A stretch of 64,000 nucleotides of DNA from an uncultured Lachnospiraceae bacterium (GTDB lineage: Bacteria; Bacillota; Clostridia; Lachnospirales; Lachnospiraceae). Both the position numbers and the translations under genes were made by a program. Position 1 is the first letter of the stretch. Each line of letters opens with the position of its first letter. Below, in pieces: positions 52,644 through 61,138 of the stretch. The notes beneath the pieces are model-generated. The model did not search any database, was not told where the DNA came from, and worked only from the letters and a program-made list of their open reading frames with translations. Where the stretch lies: NCBI GenBank assembly GCA_947652735.1, contig CANTEG010000002.1:156619-220618 (forward strand). Reading direction: 5' to 3'.

Positions 52644-54026
52644 TTATTTTTTTAAGAGATCGGTTCCGATTAAATCGATATTTCCGGCACCCATAGTTAT
52701 CAACAAATCATTTTTTTTACAATTTTTTTCGGCATAATTTTTGATTGTGTCAAAATCACCTAAATATATGGCATTGCCGCCAGCCTCATTTATTTTGTCA
52801 CACAGGTCCTTTGAGGAGACAAGTCCTGTATCCTTTTCTCTTGCGGCATATATATCTGCCAAAATAACGTGGTCACAAACGGAAAGTGACTTGGCAAAAT
52901 CACCAAGTAGTGCGTGGGTTCTGGTATATGTATGTGGCTGGAACACACACCAAAGCTCATTGTGTGGGGTGTTTTTTGCAGCAGCAAGGGTCGCTGATAT
53001 CTCAGTAGGGTGATGTGCATAATCATCAACCACCATAACGCCTGATGGCGTGGTGCCCTTTTTTTCAAACCGTCTTTTTGCACTGGTACACTCAAAAAGT
53101 CCCGCTTTCACTGCTTCCGTGGATATACCCAGTCTTGTGGCAACCGCAATCACTGAAAGTGAGTTGGATACATTGTGAATTCCCGTGGAGTGGAGGCTTA
53201 TTGTATCCTTTGGCTCGCCATTTACGACAAGCGTGTATGTAGGATGTCCCTCGTCGTCAAATGTAATGTCCTTTGCCGTGTACATGTTATCTGGGTTAAG
53301 TCCGAAGGTATGGATGTCACACTTGATGTCGGAGCATATGTAGTCCGTGTATTCCATGTCACCGTTAATAACAAGAAGTCCGTTGTCGGGAAGCTTTTCG
53401 GCAAAAGTTTTAAAGGATGCTGCTATTTCATCTATTCCGCTGAAAAAGTCCAAATGGTCTGCATCAACATTTAATATGATGCTTATGTATGGGTTAAATG
53501 CATGGTAGCTGTTGGTGTACTCGCATGCCTCGGTCACAAAATAATCTGATTTGCCTACACGTATGTTTCCACCGATTACGTCAAGCATGCCGCCGATGGA
53601 AACCGTAGGGTCAGTATCACCCTTAAGAAGGACGTGTGACATCATGGATGTTGTGGTCGTTTTGCCGTGGGTTCCGCTTATGGCAATGGAATACTTATAG
53701 TTGCTCATAATCTGGCCGAGAAGCTGTGCTCTCGTGAGCATTGGAATTTCCTTTTCACATACAGCCATATATTCAGGATTATCCTTGCTTATAGCAGCCG
53801 TATAAACAACTAAATCAATATTACCTGTTATATTTTCAGCAGCCTGCCCTATTTTCACGGATGCTCCCTGCTTTATGAGAGAGTCTGTAATATCAGATGC
53901 TTTCATATCCGAGCCGGAAACCGTAAATCCCTCTGCAAGAAGAATTTCGGCGAGGCCGCTCATGCTTATACCCCCAATTCCCATGAAATAAACATGACAG
54001 GGCTTGTTAAAATCTACCTTATACAT
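52644..54026 (-). CDS. murC: UDP-N-acetylmuramate--L-alanine ligase
   Basis: About 460 residues; the ATG at 54026 is preferred because AAGGTG lies 6 bp upstream, against an in-frame GTG at 54035. Typical MurC features are the N-terminal GIGGISMSGLAEILL nucleotide loop, P-loop AISGTHGKTTTTSMM, the ENTD-like NVDADHLDFF and the C-terminal VVDDYAHHPTEI motif. It adds L-alanine to UDP-MurNAc with ATP, the first step of the peptidoglycan stem peptide. It is preceded by a leader of about 90 nt with an attenuator-like hairpin pair. Confidence 0.96.
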   Translation of the reverse strand: MYKVDFNKPCHVYFMGIGGISMSGLAEILLAEGFTVSGSDMKASDITDSLIKQGASVKIGQAAENITGNIDLVVYTAAISKDNPEYMAVCEKEIPMLTRAQLLGQIMSNYKYSIAISGTHGKTTTTSMMSHVLLKGDTDPTVSIGGMLDVIGGNIRVGKSDYFVTEACEYTNSYHAFNPYISIILNVDADHLDFFSGIDEIAASFKTFAEKLPDNGLLVINGDMEYTDYICSDIKCDIHTFGLNPDNMYTAKDITFDDEGHPTYTLVVNGEPKDTISLHSTGIHNVSNSLSVIAVATRLGISTEAVKAGLFECTSAKRRFEKKGTTPSGVMVVDDYAHHPTEISATLAAAKNTPHNELWCVFQPHTYTRTHALLGDFAKSLSVCDHVILADIYAAREKDTGLVSSKDLCDKINEAGGNAIYLGDFDTIKNYAEKNCKKNDLLITMGAGNIDLIGTDLLKK

Positions 54027-54036
54027 ATCGTTCACC

Positions 54037-54122
54037 TTTCATTAAAACAAAAATGCCTCGCCAGTCCTGCTAGCGAGGGTCGTTCCTAAGGAATCCACCG
54101 GCTTCGCCAGTCCCCCTTAGGA
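54037..54122 (-). promoter_or_regulatory. murC leader with attenuator-like terminator
   Basis: Read on the minus strand, the leader starts with a stem TCCTAAGG...CCTTAGGA enclosing ACTGGC-GAA-GCCGGT. It then forms a 9-bp terminator stem CCTCGCTAG-CAGGA-CTGGCGAGG followed by CATTTTTGTTTT, ending about 15 nt before the murC start. GGACTGGCGA is repeated in both hairpins, so the first copy could pair with TCGCTAG and disrupt the terminator. Confidence 0.6.
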
Positions 54123-54125
54123 CAT

Positions 54126-54153
54126 AGTATAGCATAATTCATTGACATTACAA
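54126..54153 (-). promoter_or_regulatory. Promoter of the murC leader
   Basis: On the minus strand TTGTAA, a 16-bp spacer and TATACT (complement of 54126-54131); transcription would begin at the first leader hairpin. Confidence 0.55.
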
Positions 54154-54170
54154 CTACTTTATGCCATTAT
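54142..54170 (+). promoter_or_regulatory. Promoter of nadB-nadC
   Basis: TTGACA at 54142-54147 and CATTAT at 54165-54170, 17-bp spacer, 28 bp before the nadB ATG. It overlaps the divergent murC promoter. Confidence 0.6.
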
Positions 54171-54198
54171 TATTGGGTATAACTTTTAGAGAAGACTG

Positions 54199-55524
54199 AT
54201 GTTCAAAGATGAGGAACAAAAATTGGAAAAATATGATGTCATTATTGTAGGAACAGGTGTTGCGGGCCTTTTTACAGCGTTATCCATTTCACCGAATTAT
54301 AAAGTTCTTATAGTATCAAAGGATAAAATTGAAAACAGTGATTCTTACCTTGCACAGGGCGGTATTTGTACGTTGAAGGAGCCAGGGGATTTCGACAGCT
54401 TTTTGGAGGATACCCTGCGGGCTGGCAGATATGAGAATAATCAGGACTCCGTGCGGGTTATGATAGAAAATTCTCCCATGATTATGGAGCGGCTTGTTGA
54501 GTATGGGGTAGAGTTTGACTTAAATAAGGATGGGACATACGAGTATACGAGAGAGGGTGCCCATTCCACATACCGAATCCTGCATCACAAGGATGTGACA
54601 GGCAAGGAAATCACAAACAAGCTGCTTGCATGTGTAAAAAAGCGGCAGAACATCACGCTGAGAGAGTACACAAAAATGATTGACATTATTATAGAAGACA
54701 ATGTGTGTCGTGGCGTGATTATGTCATACAAAAATGAAGTGCGGCCGTTCTTTGCAAGGGAGGTTGTGCTGGCAACAGGAGGAATTGGCGGTCTGTTTAC
54801 CCATTCCACAAATTTCAGGCATATAACGGGAGACAGCTTTGCACTTGCATTGAGGCATGGAATAAAGCTGCAAAATATAAACTACATACAAATTCATCCT
54901 ACAACTCTTTACGAAAAAGATATAAACAGAAAGTTTCTGATATCAGAGTCGGTGAGAGGCGAGGGCGGTATACTGCTCAACAAGGCGGGAGAGCGTTTTG
55001 TGGATGAGCTGCTTCCGAGGGATGTGGTGACGGATGCAATAAAAAAGCAGATGGAGGCAGATGGACGTTCCTTTGTGATGCTGTCCATAAAGCATATGCC
55101 AAAGGAGGAAATTATCAGAAGATTTCCGAATATATACAGACATTGCAGAGAAGTTGGGTACGACCTCGCCAAAGAGGATATACCAGTAACCCCTGCACAG
55201 CATTATCTCATGGGGGGCATTCTTGCAGATACATATGGAAGAACCTCAGTTGAACATCTTTTTGCAGTGGGAGAGACCGCGTGCAATGGTGTACACGGTG
55301 CAAACCGCTTGGCAAGCAATTCACTTTTGGAAAGCCTTGTTTTTGCGGAGCGGGCAGGCTGGATTATAAGTGAGGAAATCGACAATATTCCGTATGTGCA
55401 GTCGGAGGTATCTCTTGACAGATACGAGAACACGGAAAAATGGGATGAAGAAAACAGACAAATCATTATGGATGAAATAAAAAGAAGGGACAGGGAGTTT
55501 TATGATAAATGGTGTGACCAATAG
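54199..55524 (+). CDS. nadB: L-aspartate oxidase
   Basis: 441 residues, shorter than E. coli NadB (540) because the C-terminal helical domain is reduced. The FAD motif GTGVAGLFTAL, the substrate-loop SDSYLAQGGI, EGAHSTYRILHHKDVTG, ATGGIGGLFTHSTN and ESVRGEGGILLNKAGERF are all in place. It oxidises L-aspartate to iminoaspartate, the first step of NAD synthesis; in anaerobes the electron acceptor is often fumarate. nadC follows with a 23-bp overlap; no nadA is found in the window. Confidence 0.95.
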   Translation: MFKDEEQKLEKYDVIIVGTGVAGLFTALSISPNYKVLIVSKDKIENSDSYLAQGGICTLKEPGDFDSFLEDTLRAGRYENNQDSVRVMIENSPMIMERLVEYGVEFDLNKDGTYEYTREGAHSTYRILHHKDVTGKEITNKLLACVKKRQNITLREYTKMIDIIIEDNVCRGVIMSYKNEVRPFFAREVVLATGGIGGLFTHSTNFRHITGDSFALALRHGIKLQNINYIQIHPTTLYEKDINRKFLISESVRGEGGILLNKAGERFVDELLPRDVVTDAIKKQMEADGRSFVMLSIKHMPKEEIIRRFPNIYRHCREVGYDLAKEDIPVTPAQHYLMGGILADTYGRTSVEHLFAVGETACNGVHGANRLASNSLLESLVFAERAGWIISEEIDNIPYVQSEVSLDRYENTEKWDEENRQIIMDEIKRRDREFYDKWCDQ

Positions 55525-56356
55525 GGTAAATATTGACAGATACATATTAAATGCCTTGCAGGAGGATATCACAAGCGAGGATGTGACAACAAATGCAATT
55601 ATGCGGGAGGCATGTAAGGGGAGTGCTGAACTTATATGTAAGCAGGATGGTATTATATGCGGACTTGAGGTGTTTAAGAGAACCTTTGAATTACTTGATG
55701 ACGATGCCGTGTTTGAAACAGATGTTAAGGATGGGGATGTTGTAAAAAACGGACAGGTTATGGGTATCATCAAGGGAGATATCAGGGCACTTCTTTCAGG
55801 TGAGAGAACAGGGCTTAACTATCTTCAGCGAATGAGTGGAATTGCAACCTTTACAAACAGTCTTGTAAGGGAACTTGAGGGAAAAAAGACAAAGCTGCTT
55901 GATACGAGAAAAACGACACCGAACATGAGACCCTTTGAGAAGTATGCAGTCAAGGTGGGCGGCGGAACAAACCACAGATACAATCTTTCAGACGGAATAT
56001 TAATAAAGGACAACCATATAGGGGCGGCAGGAAGCATTACAAAAGCGGTCAGTATGGCGAAGGAATATGCGCCGTTTGTTCGTAAGGTTGAGGTTGAGGT
56101 TGAAACCTTGGAACAGCTTGATGAGGCACTTTCTGCCGGTGCTGACATCATTATGTTAGATAACATGGACAATGATACAATGAGAGAGGCTGTGAGACGT
56201 GTCGCAGGAAAAGCTGAAACGGAATGTTCGGGAAATGTGACGAAGGAGCGTTTGGCTGAGATAGCAGATATTGGGGTAGATTACGTGTCGGCAGGGGCAC
56301 TGACCCACTCGGCACCAATCATGGACATCAGTCTGAAAAATATGAAACCGCTGTAA
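55502..56356 (+). CDS. nadC: Quinolinate phosphoribosyltransferase (decarboxylating)
   Basis: 284 residues, the usual length. It contains ALQEDITSEDVTTNA at the N-terminus, SGERTGLNYLQRMSGIAT, the phosphate-binding LLDTRKTTPNMRPFEKYAVKVGGGTNHR block and a C-terminal EVEVETLEQLDEAL and IMLDNM with the GNVTKERL motif. It converts quinolinate and PRPP to nicotinate mononucleotide. Coupled translation with nadB. Confidence 0.96.
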   Translation: MINGVTNRVNIDRYILNALQEDITSEDVTTNAIMREACKGSAELICKQDGIICGLEVFKRTFELLDDDAVFETDVKDGDVVKNGQVMGIIKGDIRALLSGERTGLNYLQRMSGIATFTNSLVRELEGKKTKLLDTRKTTPNMRPFEKYAVKVGGGTNHRYNLSDGILIKDNHIGAAGSITKAVSMAKEYAPFVRKVEVEVETLEQLDEALSAGADIIMLDNMDNDTMREAVRRVAGKAETECSGNVTKERLAEIADIGVDYVSAGALTHSAPIMDISLKNMKPL

Positions 56357-56393
56357 AAGAATATAAAAAACAAGAGATAATGGTATTTAAATT

Positions 56394-56442
56394 GCCGGTC
56401 TAAGATATTCTTATTTAGGAGTATCTTAGACCGGCGTTTTTA
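56394..56442 (+). terminator. Terminator after nadC
   Basis: GCCGGTCTAAGATA (56394-56407) pairs with TATCTTAGACCGGC (56422-56435), followed by GTTTTTA. Confidence 0.9.
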
Positions 56443-56482
56443 ATACAACAGTTTTTTGATTTATGAAATGCTGCAGTTATTT

Positions 56483-56995
56483 TTATTGGAATGTAATGGA
56501 GTCTGCCCATGCAAGTATCTTATCTTCAAGTCGGTTAAAGTTCTTACTTTTACAAGCGAATTCGCATATCCAAAACGAGTCCCCGTTTTCAAACATACAG
56601 TGTACATAGGTATATTTCGCTTTATCTACGGTTCTGGTGTTTGTGAAGTAATAGTAGTTGTTCCTGCTCTTAAGTGCATCTTTGGATGTACTGTTAAGAG
56701 AGAGAATTTCCTCACAATAGTCTTTTAAGGACTGGATTTCATACCCTGCATATTCAAGCTCCTGTGCTGTTTCCTGCACTGCTGAAAAGACAACATCATC
56801 ACTTGAGATGTATATATCGAAATTGTTGTTTTTTGTGACACGGAATGCATCTGTTAAGGTGATTGTGAGATTAAGTTCCGTAAAGTTTTTTGGCTTGTGA
56901 CCGCATGCACATAAGGCACCTGCCATGCATATCAGTAATACAGAGAGAACTGCATAACGCTTTTGTATTGTTTTAAGAGAATGTCGTTTGTCCAT
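56483..56995 (-). CDS. Predicted lipoprotein of unknown function
   Basis: 170 residues. A basic N-terminus (KRHSLKTIQKRY), a hydrophobic segment and CACGHK around residues 29-34 form a lipobox-like end (GALCACG), so the mature protein is probably lipid-anchored outside the membrane. The rest is alpha/beta with no recognised domain. GGAGG precedes the ATG. It lies 25 bp downstream of the stop of the preceding minus-strand gene and is likely its operon partner. Confidence 0.6.
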   Translation of the reverse strand: MDKRHSLKTIQKRYAVLSVLLICMAGALCACGHKPKNFTELNLTITLTDAFRVTKNNNFDIYISSDDVVFSAVQETAQELEYAGYEIQSLKDYCEEILSLNSTSKDALKSRNNYYYFTNTRTVDKAKYTYVHCMFENGDSFWICEFACKSKNFNRLEDKILAWADSITFQ

Positions 56996-57020
56996 ATTGC
57001 CTCCTTAATTTGAATATGTA

Positions 57021-57659
57021 CTATATCGTATTGCCTGAATCAGTGTTGGCTGGTGCTTCTGTCTGACTGGCTTTTCCTTCTTCGATAAATTTGGAAATAT
57101 CAACCTGATTCGAACGCATAATTTCTTCCAAACGTTCTCTCTCGGCAGCAACTTCCCTCGCCTTGTTAATTTCAGCCTGTTTTTTTGCTTCGTCTTCAGC
57201 AGCCTCTCTTGCAAGTCGTTCCATTATTTCCTTTGCCAAATCAACGGATTCGGAAGACATGCCTGATGTATCCACTGAGTCATCCCAAACAGGGTCGACT
57301 TTGCCCATCTCTTCTGTCGGGGTAGGAACAGTCTGATTGTTCATTTGTGCGGCTATAGTTTCGTTGACATTGTTCTGCTGTTCATTTAACACCCGTGAGA
57401 TAATAGAGTCGGCTGAACTGTCAGATGTCTGTTGCTGCGAAACTGATTTATTTTCATCAGGCGGCACATTGCCCTGCTCTTTGTTTTTAGGAGGTACATA
57501 TCCAGGCTCTTTTTCTTCGGGCCAGTAGCCATGATGAGTAAGCTTATATACAGGGCGGTAAACAACGCACCACCATTTGTAAACGGTTCGCTTAATCCTC
57601 TCGAAAAAAAAGTTTTTGTATGGGTCATCGTCTAAGTATTTTGGATTCGATTTATTCAT
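57021..57659 (-). CDS. Uncharacterised Pro/Glu/Lys-rich protein
   Basis: 212 residues; AGGAGA precedes the ATG at 57659. An aromatic-basic N-terminal stretch (about 17-46, VYKWWCVVYRPVYKLTHHGY) could sit at the membrane surface. The middle is rich in Pro, Gln, Asn and Ser. The C-terminal third (about 145-190) is a charged coiled coil (LAREAAEDEAKKQAEINKAR). No known family or signal peptide. Operonic with the lipoprotein gene. Confidence 0.55.
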   Translation of the reverse strand: MNKSNPKYLDDDPYKNFFFERIKRTVYKWWCVVYRPVYKLTHHGYWPEEKEPGYVPPKNKEQGNVPPDENKSVSQQQTSDSSADSIISRVLNEQQNNVNETIAAQMNNQTVPTPTEEMGKVDPVWDDSVDTSGMSSESVDLAKEIMERLAREAAEDEAKKQAEINKAREVAAERERLEEIMRSNQVDISKFIEEGKASQTEAPANTDSGNTI

Positions 57660-57780
57660 GGCTTCTCCTTTCTGAAAAAAATATTATGGCAAATTACTCT
57701 ATGTTTATAATAACATTTTTATGCTGGGATGTGAAGAAAAATATAGATAGTTTTTTGGGGAAATAAATTGACATGGAATA

Positions 57781-59100
57781 TCAAAGCTGTCCATTGCATT
57801 TATTGTAAAATCGCAGCAATGTAATTCCTAATATACAAACTAAAATTTCCGTAATTGGATATGACATCCATACGCCTGTCATTCCCCATATAAATGAAAG
57901 TAAAATAGTCGCCGGAATAACTAAAAAGAAGCCTCTCAACAGAGAAATTATTTGAGCAGGCAAGGCTCGTTCTGTCGATGTAAAATACGTGGAAAGTATA
58001 ATATTAAAGCCAGCAAATGGTATGGCAATAAAATATAGTTTAAGACCTTTTGCCGCAATTTGCTGTAACTTTTCGTTATGTTCACTGTTAAACAATTCTG
58101 TAATCGGATTTGAACCAAATAAAAATACAATATAAATGAAAACGGAGATAATAAACATAGTCTCAACCGCATATTTTAGTATTCTGTTTGTATCATCGTT
58201 TTTGCCGTATCCGTAAGCTCTGCTTGTAATTGGCTGTATGCCCTGTGCCATTCCTGTGTAAATTGCCGTGATTACAAGCGACAGGTTGGCGACAACGCCA
58301 TAAGCAGCTACGCCGATGTTTCCCTGAAGGTGAAGTATAATGTAATTAAACACAATGATTACAATTCCTGATGCAACCTCAGTAATCAGGGAAGGGACAC
58401 CTAAGGAAATTGTACTCAAAACTAATTTTGGATAAAGTTCCGGTTTTCTCAAGCGGAGACTGCTTCGCCTGGAAAGCCAATGTCTGGACATAATGAGCAT
58501 GCTTATTACAGGTGCGAAGCCGGTTGCCAGGACAGCGCCGAAGATTCCCATCTGAAGTGGAAATATAAATATATAGTCCATTATAATATTTGAAAGACTG
58601 CCAAGCAGCATGGCAGTCATGGCAAGCCTCGGGTTGCCGTCATTTCTTACGAAGCAGAGCAAAACATCATTCATCATAAAAGCGGGGGAAAAAAATAAAA
58701 TGACCTGCAAATATGTTTTGGTCATATTAAAAACCTCGTCGTTGGCACGCATGAAGGAGGTTAGGGCTTCAGAGAAAAAAATTCCTGCAAGTATAAAGAA
58801 CAGGGAAAAAATAGCAGTGAAACACAATATGGTTGTAAATATTTTGTTTGCGTTTTCACATTCTTTTTGCCCTTTGAAAATGGAATATTTTGTGCCACCG
58901 CCCATTCCCAGCATCAGACCGCTTCCGTGAACAAAGCTGTATATGGGAATAGCTAAATTAAGTGCTGTCAGACCGTTTGCACCAAGTCCTTTGGAGATAA
59001 AAAAGGTGTCGGCGAGTATATAGCAGGATAAGCCGAGCATCCCCAGTATATTTAAGGCTACATATTTACAAAATTCCTGAAATAAATTGTTTGATTTCAT
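57781..59100 (-). CDS. MATE-family efflux transporter
   Basis: 439 residues with 12 hydrophobic helices in two related halves, typical of MATE/DinF multidrug exporters. Conserved stretches include DTFFISKGLGANGLTALNLAIP near the N-terminus and TSRAYGYGKNDD in the middle. It exports cationic compounds using Na+ or H+ exchange. The upstream region holds a structured RNA segment with a strong terminator (59190-59266), so expression might be attenuated. Confidence 0.92.
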   Translation of the reverse strand: MKSNNLFQEFCKYVALNILGMLGLSCYILADTFFISKGLGANGLTALNLAIPIYSFVHGSGLMLGMGGGTKYSIFKGQKECENANKIFTTILCFTAIFSLFFILAGIFFSEALTSFMRANDEVFNMTKTYLQVILFFSPAFMMNDVLLCFVRNDGNPRLAMTAMLLGSLSNIIMDYIFIFPLQMGIFGAVLATGFAPVISMLIMSRHWLSRRSSLRLRKPELYPKLVLSTISLGVPSLITEVASGIVIIVFNYIILHLQGNIGVAAYGVVANLSLVITAIYTGMAQGIQPITSRAYGYGKNDDTNRILKYAVETMFIISVFIYIVFLFGSNPITELFNSEHNEKLQQIAAKGLKLYFIAIPFAGFNIILSTYFTSTERALPAQIISLLRGFFLVIPATILLSFIWGMTGVWMSYPITEILVCILGITLLRFYNKCNGQL

Positions 59101-59182
59101 TCTTAATACCTCTTTGCAAGAATAGTGCTTTTGTCAAAACAGCATGTCTGTCAATAGGAAACAGACGTTTTTTGTCTAAACA

Positions 59183-59266
59183 TAAATAAAAGCGTCAAGC
59201 TCCCTATCTTCTATGACCTAACGACAGAGAGGATGACGCTTCGTCTCTTTACCCGGTGGCAAAGAG
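59183..59266 (-). ncRNA. Hairpin CTCTTT/AAAGAG followed by a large terminator
   Basis: On the minus strand CTCTTT-loop-AAAGAG (59245-59266) is followed by AAGCGTCA...TGACGCTT (59190-59241) with a 9-bp inner stem CTCTCTGTC/GATAGGGAG, then TTATTTATG. It lies between the cyclophilin stop and the MATE start. It may simply terminate the cyclophilin transcript, or be the leader of the MATE gene. Confidence 0.55.
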
Positions 59267-59353
59267 CTGCGTTTAATCTTATGGTTATTTTATATGCCTG
59301 CAAATAAATAATAACAACTTAATGTGTGTTGATGGTATTGTGGCAGGCAGACT

Positions 59354-59872
59354 TTAACATGTTTCAGGTTCATCATATGTCACACCCATAGTGTCAACGG
59401 TTACGGTTTTGATGACCTGGTCTTCCAACGGCTTGTCCCCAAAGCCTGTAGGGACGGAGGCAAGCTTATTCACTACGTCAAGACCCTCGGTAATCTTTCC
59501 GAATGCAGCATAGGCGCCATCAAGGTGAGGGCTTGTCTTGTGCATGATAAAAAATTGTGAACCGGCTGAGTTAGGCATCATGGAACGTGCCATTGAAAGA
59601 ACACCCGGCTCGTGCTTTAAGTCATTTTGGAAGCCGTTTTGTGAAAACTCTCCTTTGATGGAGTAACCCGGACCTCCCATACCTGTTCCCTCAGGACATC
59701 CGCCCTGAATCATAAAGCCCTCTATTATTCTATGAAATATAAGTCCATCATAAAATCCTTTGTTTATAAGGGAAATAAAGTTCTTTACCGTGTTAGGTGC
59801 AATGTCGGGATATAACTCGAATTTCATTGCATCTCCGCTTTCCATTGTTATTGTTACAATAGGATTTGTCAA
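59354..59872 (-). CDS. Peptidyl-prolyl cis-trans isomerase, cyclophilin type
   Basis: About 172 residues from a TTG at 59872, favoured by AAAGGA at the usual spacing; an ATG at 59881 directly overlaps that site. Cyclophilin fold: FELYPDIAPNTVKNFISL, GLIFHRIIEGFMIQGG (active-site Arg/Phe region), GPGYSIKGEF and AGSQFFIMHK are typical. It speeds proline isomerisation in the cytoplasm; no signal peptide is visible. Confidence 0.93.
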   Translation of the reverse strand: MTNPIVTITMESGDAMKFELYPDIAPNTVKNFISLINKGFYDGLIFHRIIEGFMIQGGCPEGTGMGGPGYSIKGEFSQNGFQNDLKHEPGVLSMARSMMPNSAGSQFFIMHKTSPHLDGAYAAFGKITEGLDVVNKLASVPTGFGDKPLEDQVIKTVTVDTMGVTYDEPETC

Positions 59873-59930
59873 AATTATCATCCTTTCTTGATATTTTCTA
59901 TAAAAGATGTTACTATAATATCATTATTGT

Positions 59931-59955
59931 AAAATTACTTCAAGTATGTAATTTT
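59931..59955. repeat. Inverted repeat in the cyclophilin-mltG divergent region
   Basis: AAAATTAC (59931-59938) and GTAATTTT (59948-59955), 8-bp arms with a 9-bp gap. Possible operator between divergent promoters. Confidence 0.35.
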
Positions 59956-59992
59956 ATAAAAAATTATGTAAACTAGATTAGAGGGATAAGAA

Positions 59993-61084
59993 GTGAACAA
60001 GGTTGCAGGATATATTAAAGGAATTATTCTTACGGTAGCGGTTCTTGCCTTATGTGGACAAGTATTTAACTATGTAAAAGGATTTTATAATGAATACATG
60101 GAGGAATACGAAGGAACTGCCAGTTATGACGGAGAGGATGTCGTCGTTGTTATTGAGGAAGGGGACTCAGCAAAGGAAATTGCAAATATACTTAAGGATG
60201 CAGGACTTATAAAATACCCAAGTGCATTTGTAAGAAGACTTAAGAATTCTCCATATAAAGGAAGTCTCCACAGTGGAACATTTACACTAAATACAGGCAT
60301 GAATACACTCCAAATGATGGAGGTGCTTTCACCTAGACTTTCAGCGGATGAACCGATTGACAAGCTGGTTATTCCGGAGGGCTATACAATAGAAATGATT
60401 GCAGACAGATGTTCCGAGCAGGGGATTTGCACAAGGAAAGAGTTTTTGGATGCGATAAATTCAGTTACTTCATCAGAATTTGAGTATCTTAAGGATGTTC
60501 CGGCAGGAGCCAATGTTAAATATAAGCTTCAGGGATACATTTTCCCTGCAACATATGATATCTACGAAGATACAACGGCCGAATCTCTGGTAGACTGGAT
60601 GCTTGATACATTTGACAACTATTATTCGGGTGATTTGGCAAACAGGGCGGCAGAGCTTGGTTATTCTTCATATGAGGTTGTGACAAGGGCATCAATTATT
60701 GAACGTGAAGCAAAGGTTGACAGTGAGAGGGCTACAATAGCAGGGGTAATAAACAATCGTTTGAACAATGGTATGCAGCTTCAAATGTGTCCTACAGTTT
60801 TATATCCGCTGACAGACGGAATGTACGATCAGGCACAGGTTTACTATTCTGATCTTGAGCTTGACTCACCGTATAACACATACAAATACTCAGGACTTCC
60901 AGTAGGACCAATATGCAATCCGGGATTGGCATGTATTGAGGCGGTATTATATCCGGAGGAGCATAGCTACTATTATTATCATGTAGCTGATGAGGAAGCA
61001 GGAACACACGTATTTACGGAAACATATGAGGAACATTTAAATCCTCAGATTATATATGACACAGAAAATTCTGGGACAGAGTAA
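59993..61084 (+). CDS. mltG: Endolytic murein transglycosylase MltG
   Basis: 363 residues, GTG start. One N-terminal TM helix (about 7-28), a LysM-like small domain, then the YceG core: the catalytic Glu in RASIIEREAKVDSERATIAG, INNRLNNGMQLQMCPTVLY, and SGLPVGPICNPGLACIEAVL. It cuts nascent peptidoglycan strands near the membrane and may set glycan length. It is typically single-copy and often near other envelope genes. Confidence 0.95.
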   Translation: MNKVAGYIKGIILTVAVLALCGQVFNYVKGFYNEYMEEYEGTASYDGEDVVVVIEEGDSAKEIANILKDAGLIKYPSAFVRRLKNSPYKGSLHSGTFTLNTGMNTLQMMEVLSPRLSADEPIDKLVIPEGYTIEMIADRCSEQGICTRKEFLDAINSVTSSEFEYLKDVPAGANVKYKLQGYIFPATYDIYEDTTAESLVDWMLDTFDNYYSGDLANRAAELGYSSYEVVTRASIIEREAKVDSERATIAGVINNRLNNGMQLQMCPTVLYPLTDGMYDQAQVYYSDLELDSPYNTYKYSGLPVGPICNPGLACIEAVLYPEEHSYYYYHVADEEAGTHVFTETYEEHLNPQIIYDTENSGTE

Positions 61085-61138
61085 ACATTAAATTGTAAAC
61101 GATGGTATTTACTTAAATATTAAAATAGGAGGGAAGCT

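Noticed and set aside
54037-54122. T-box leader for murC
   Set aside because: Too short, and lacks the T-box sequence and specifier-loop pattern.
59183-59266. Cyclic-di-GMP riboswitch
   Set aside because: A GCCACCGGG string is reminiscent, but the paired stems and tetraloop-receptor pattern do not match.
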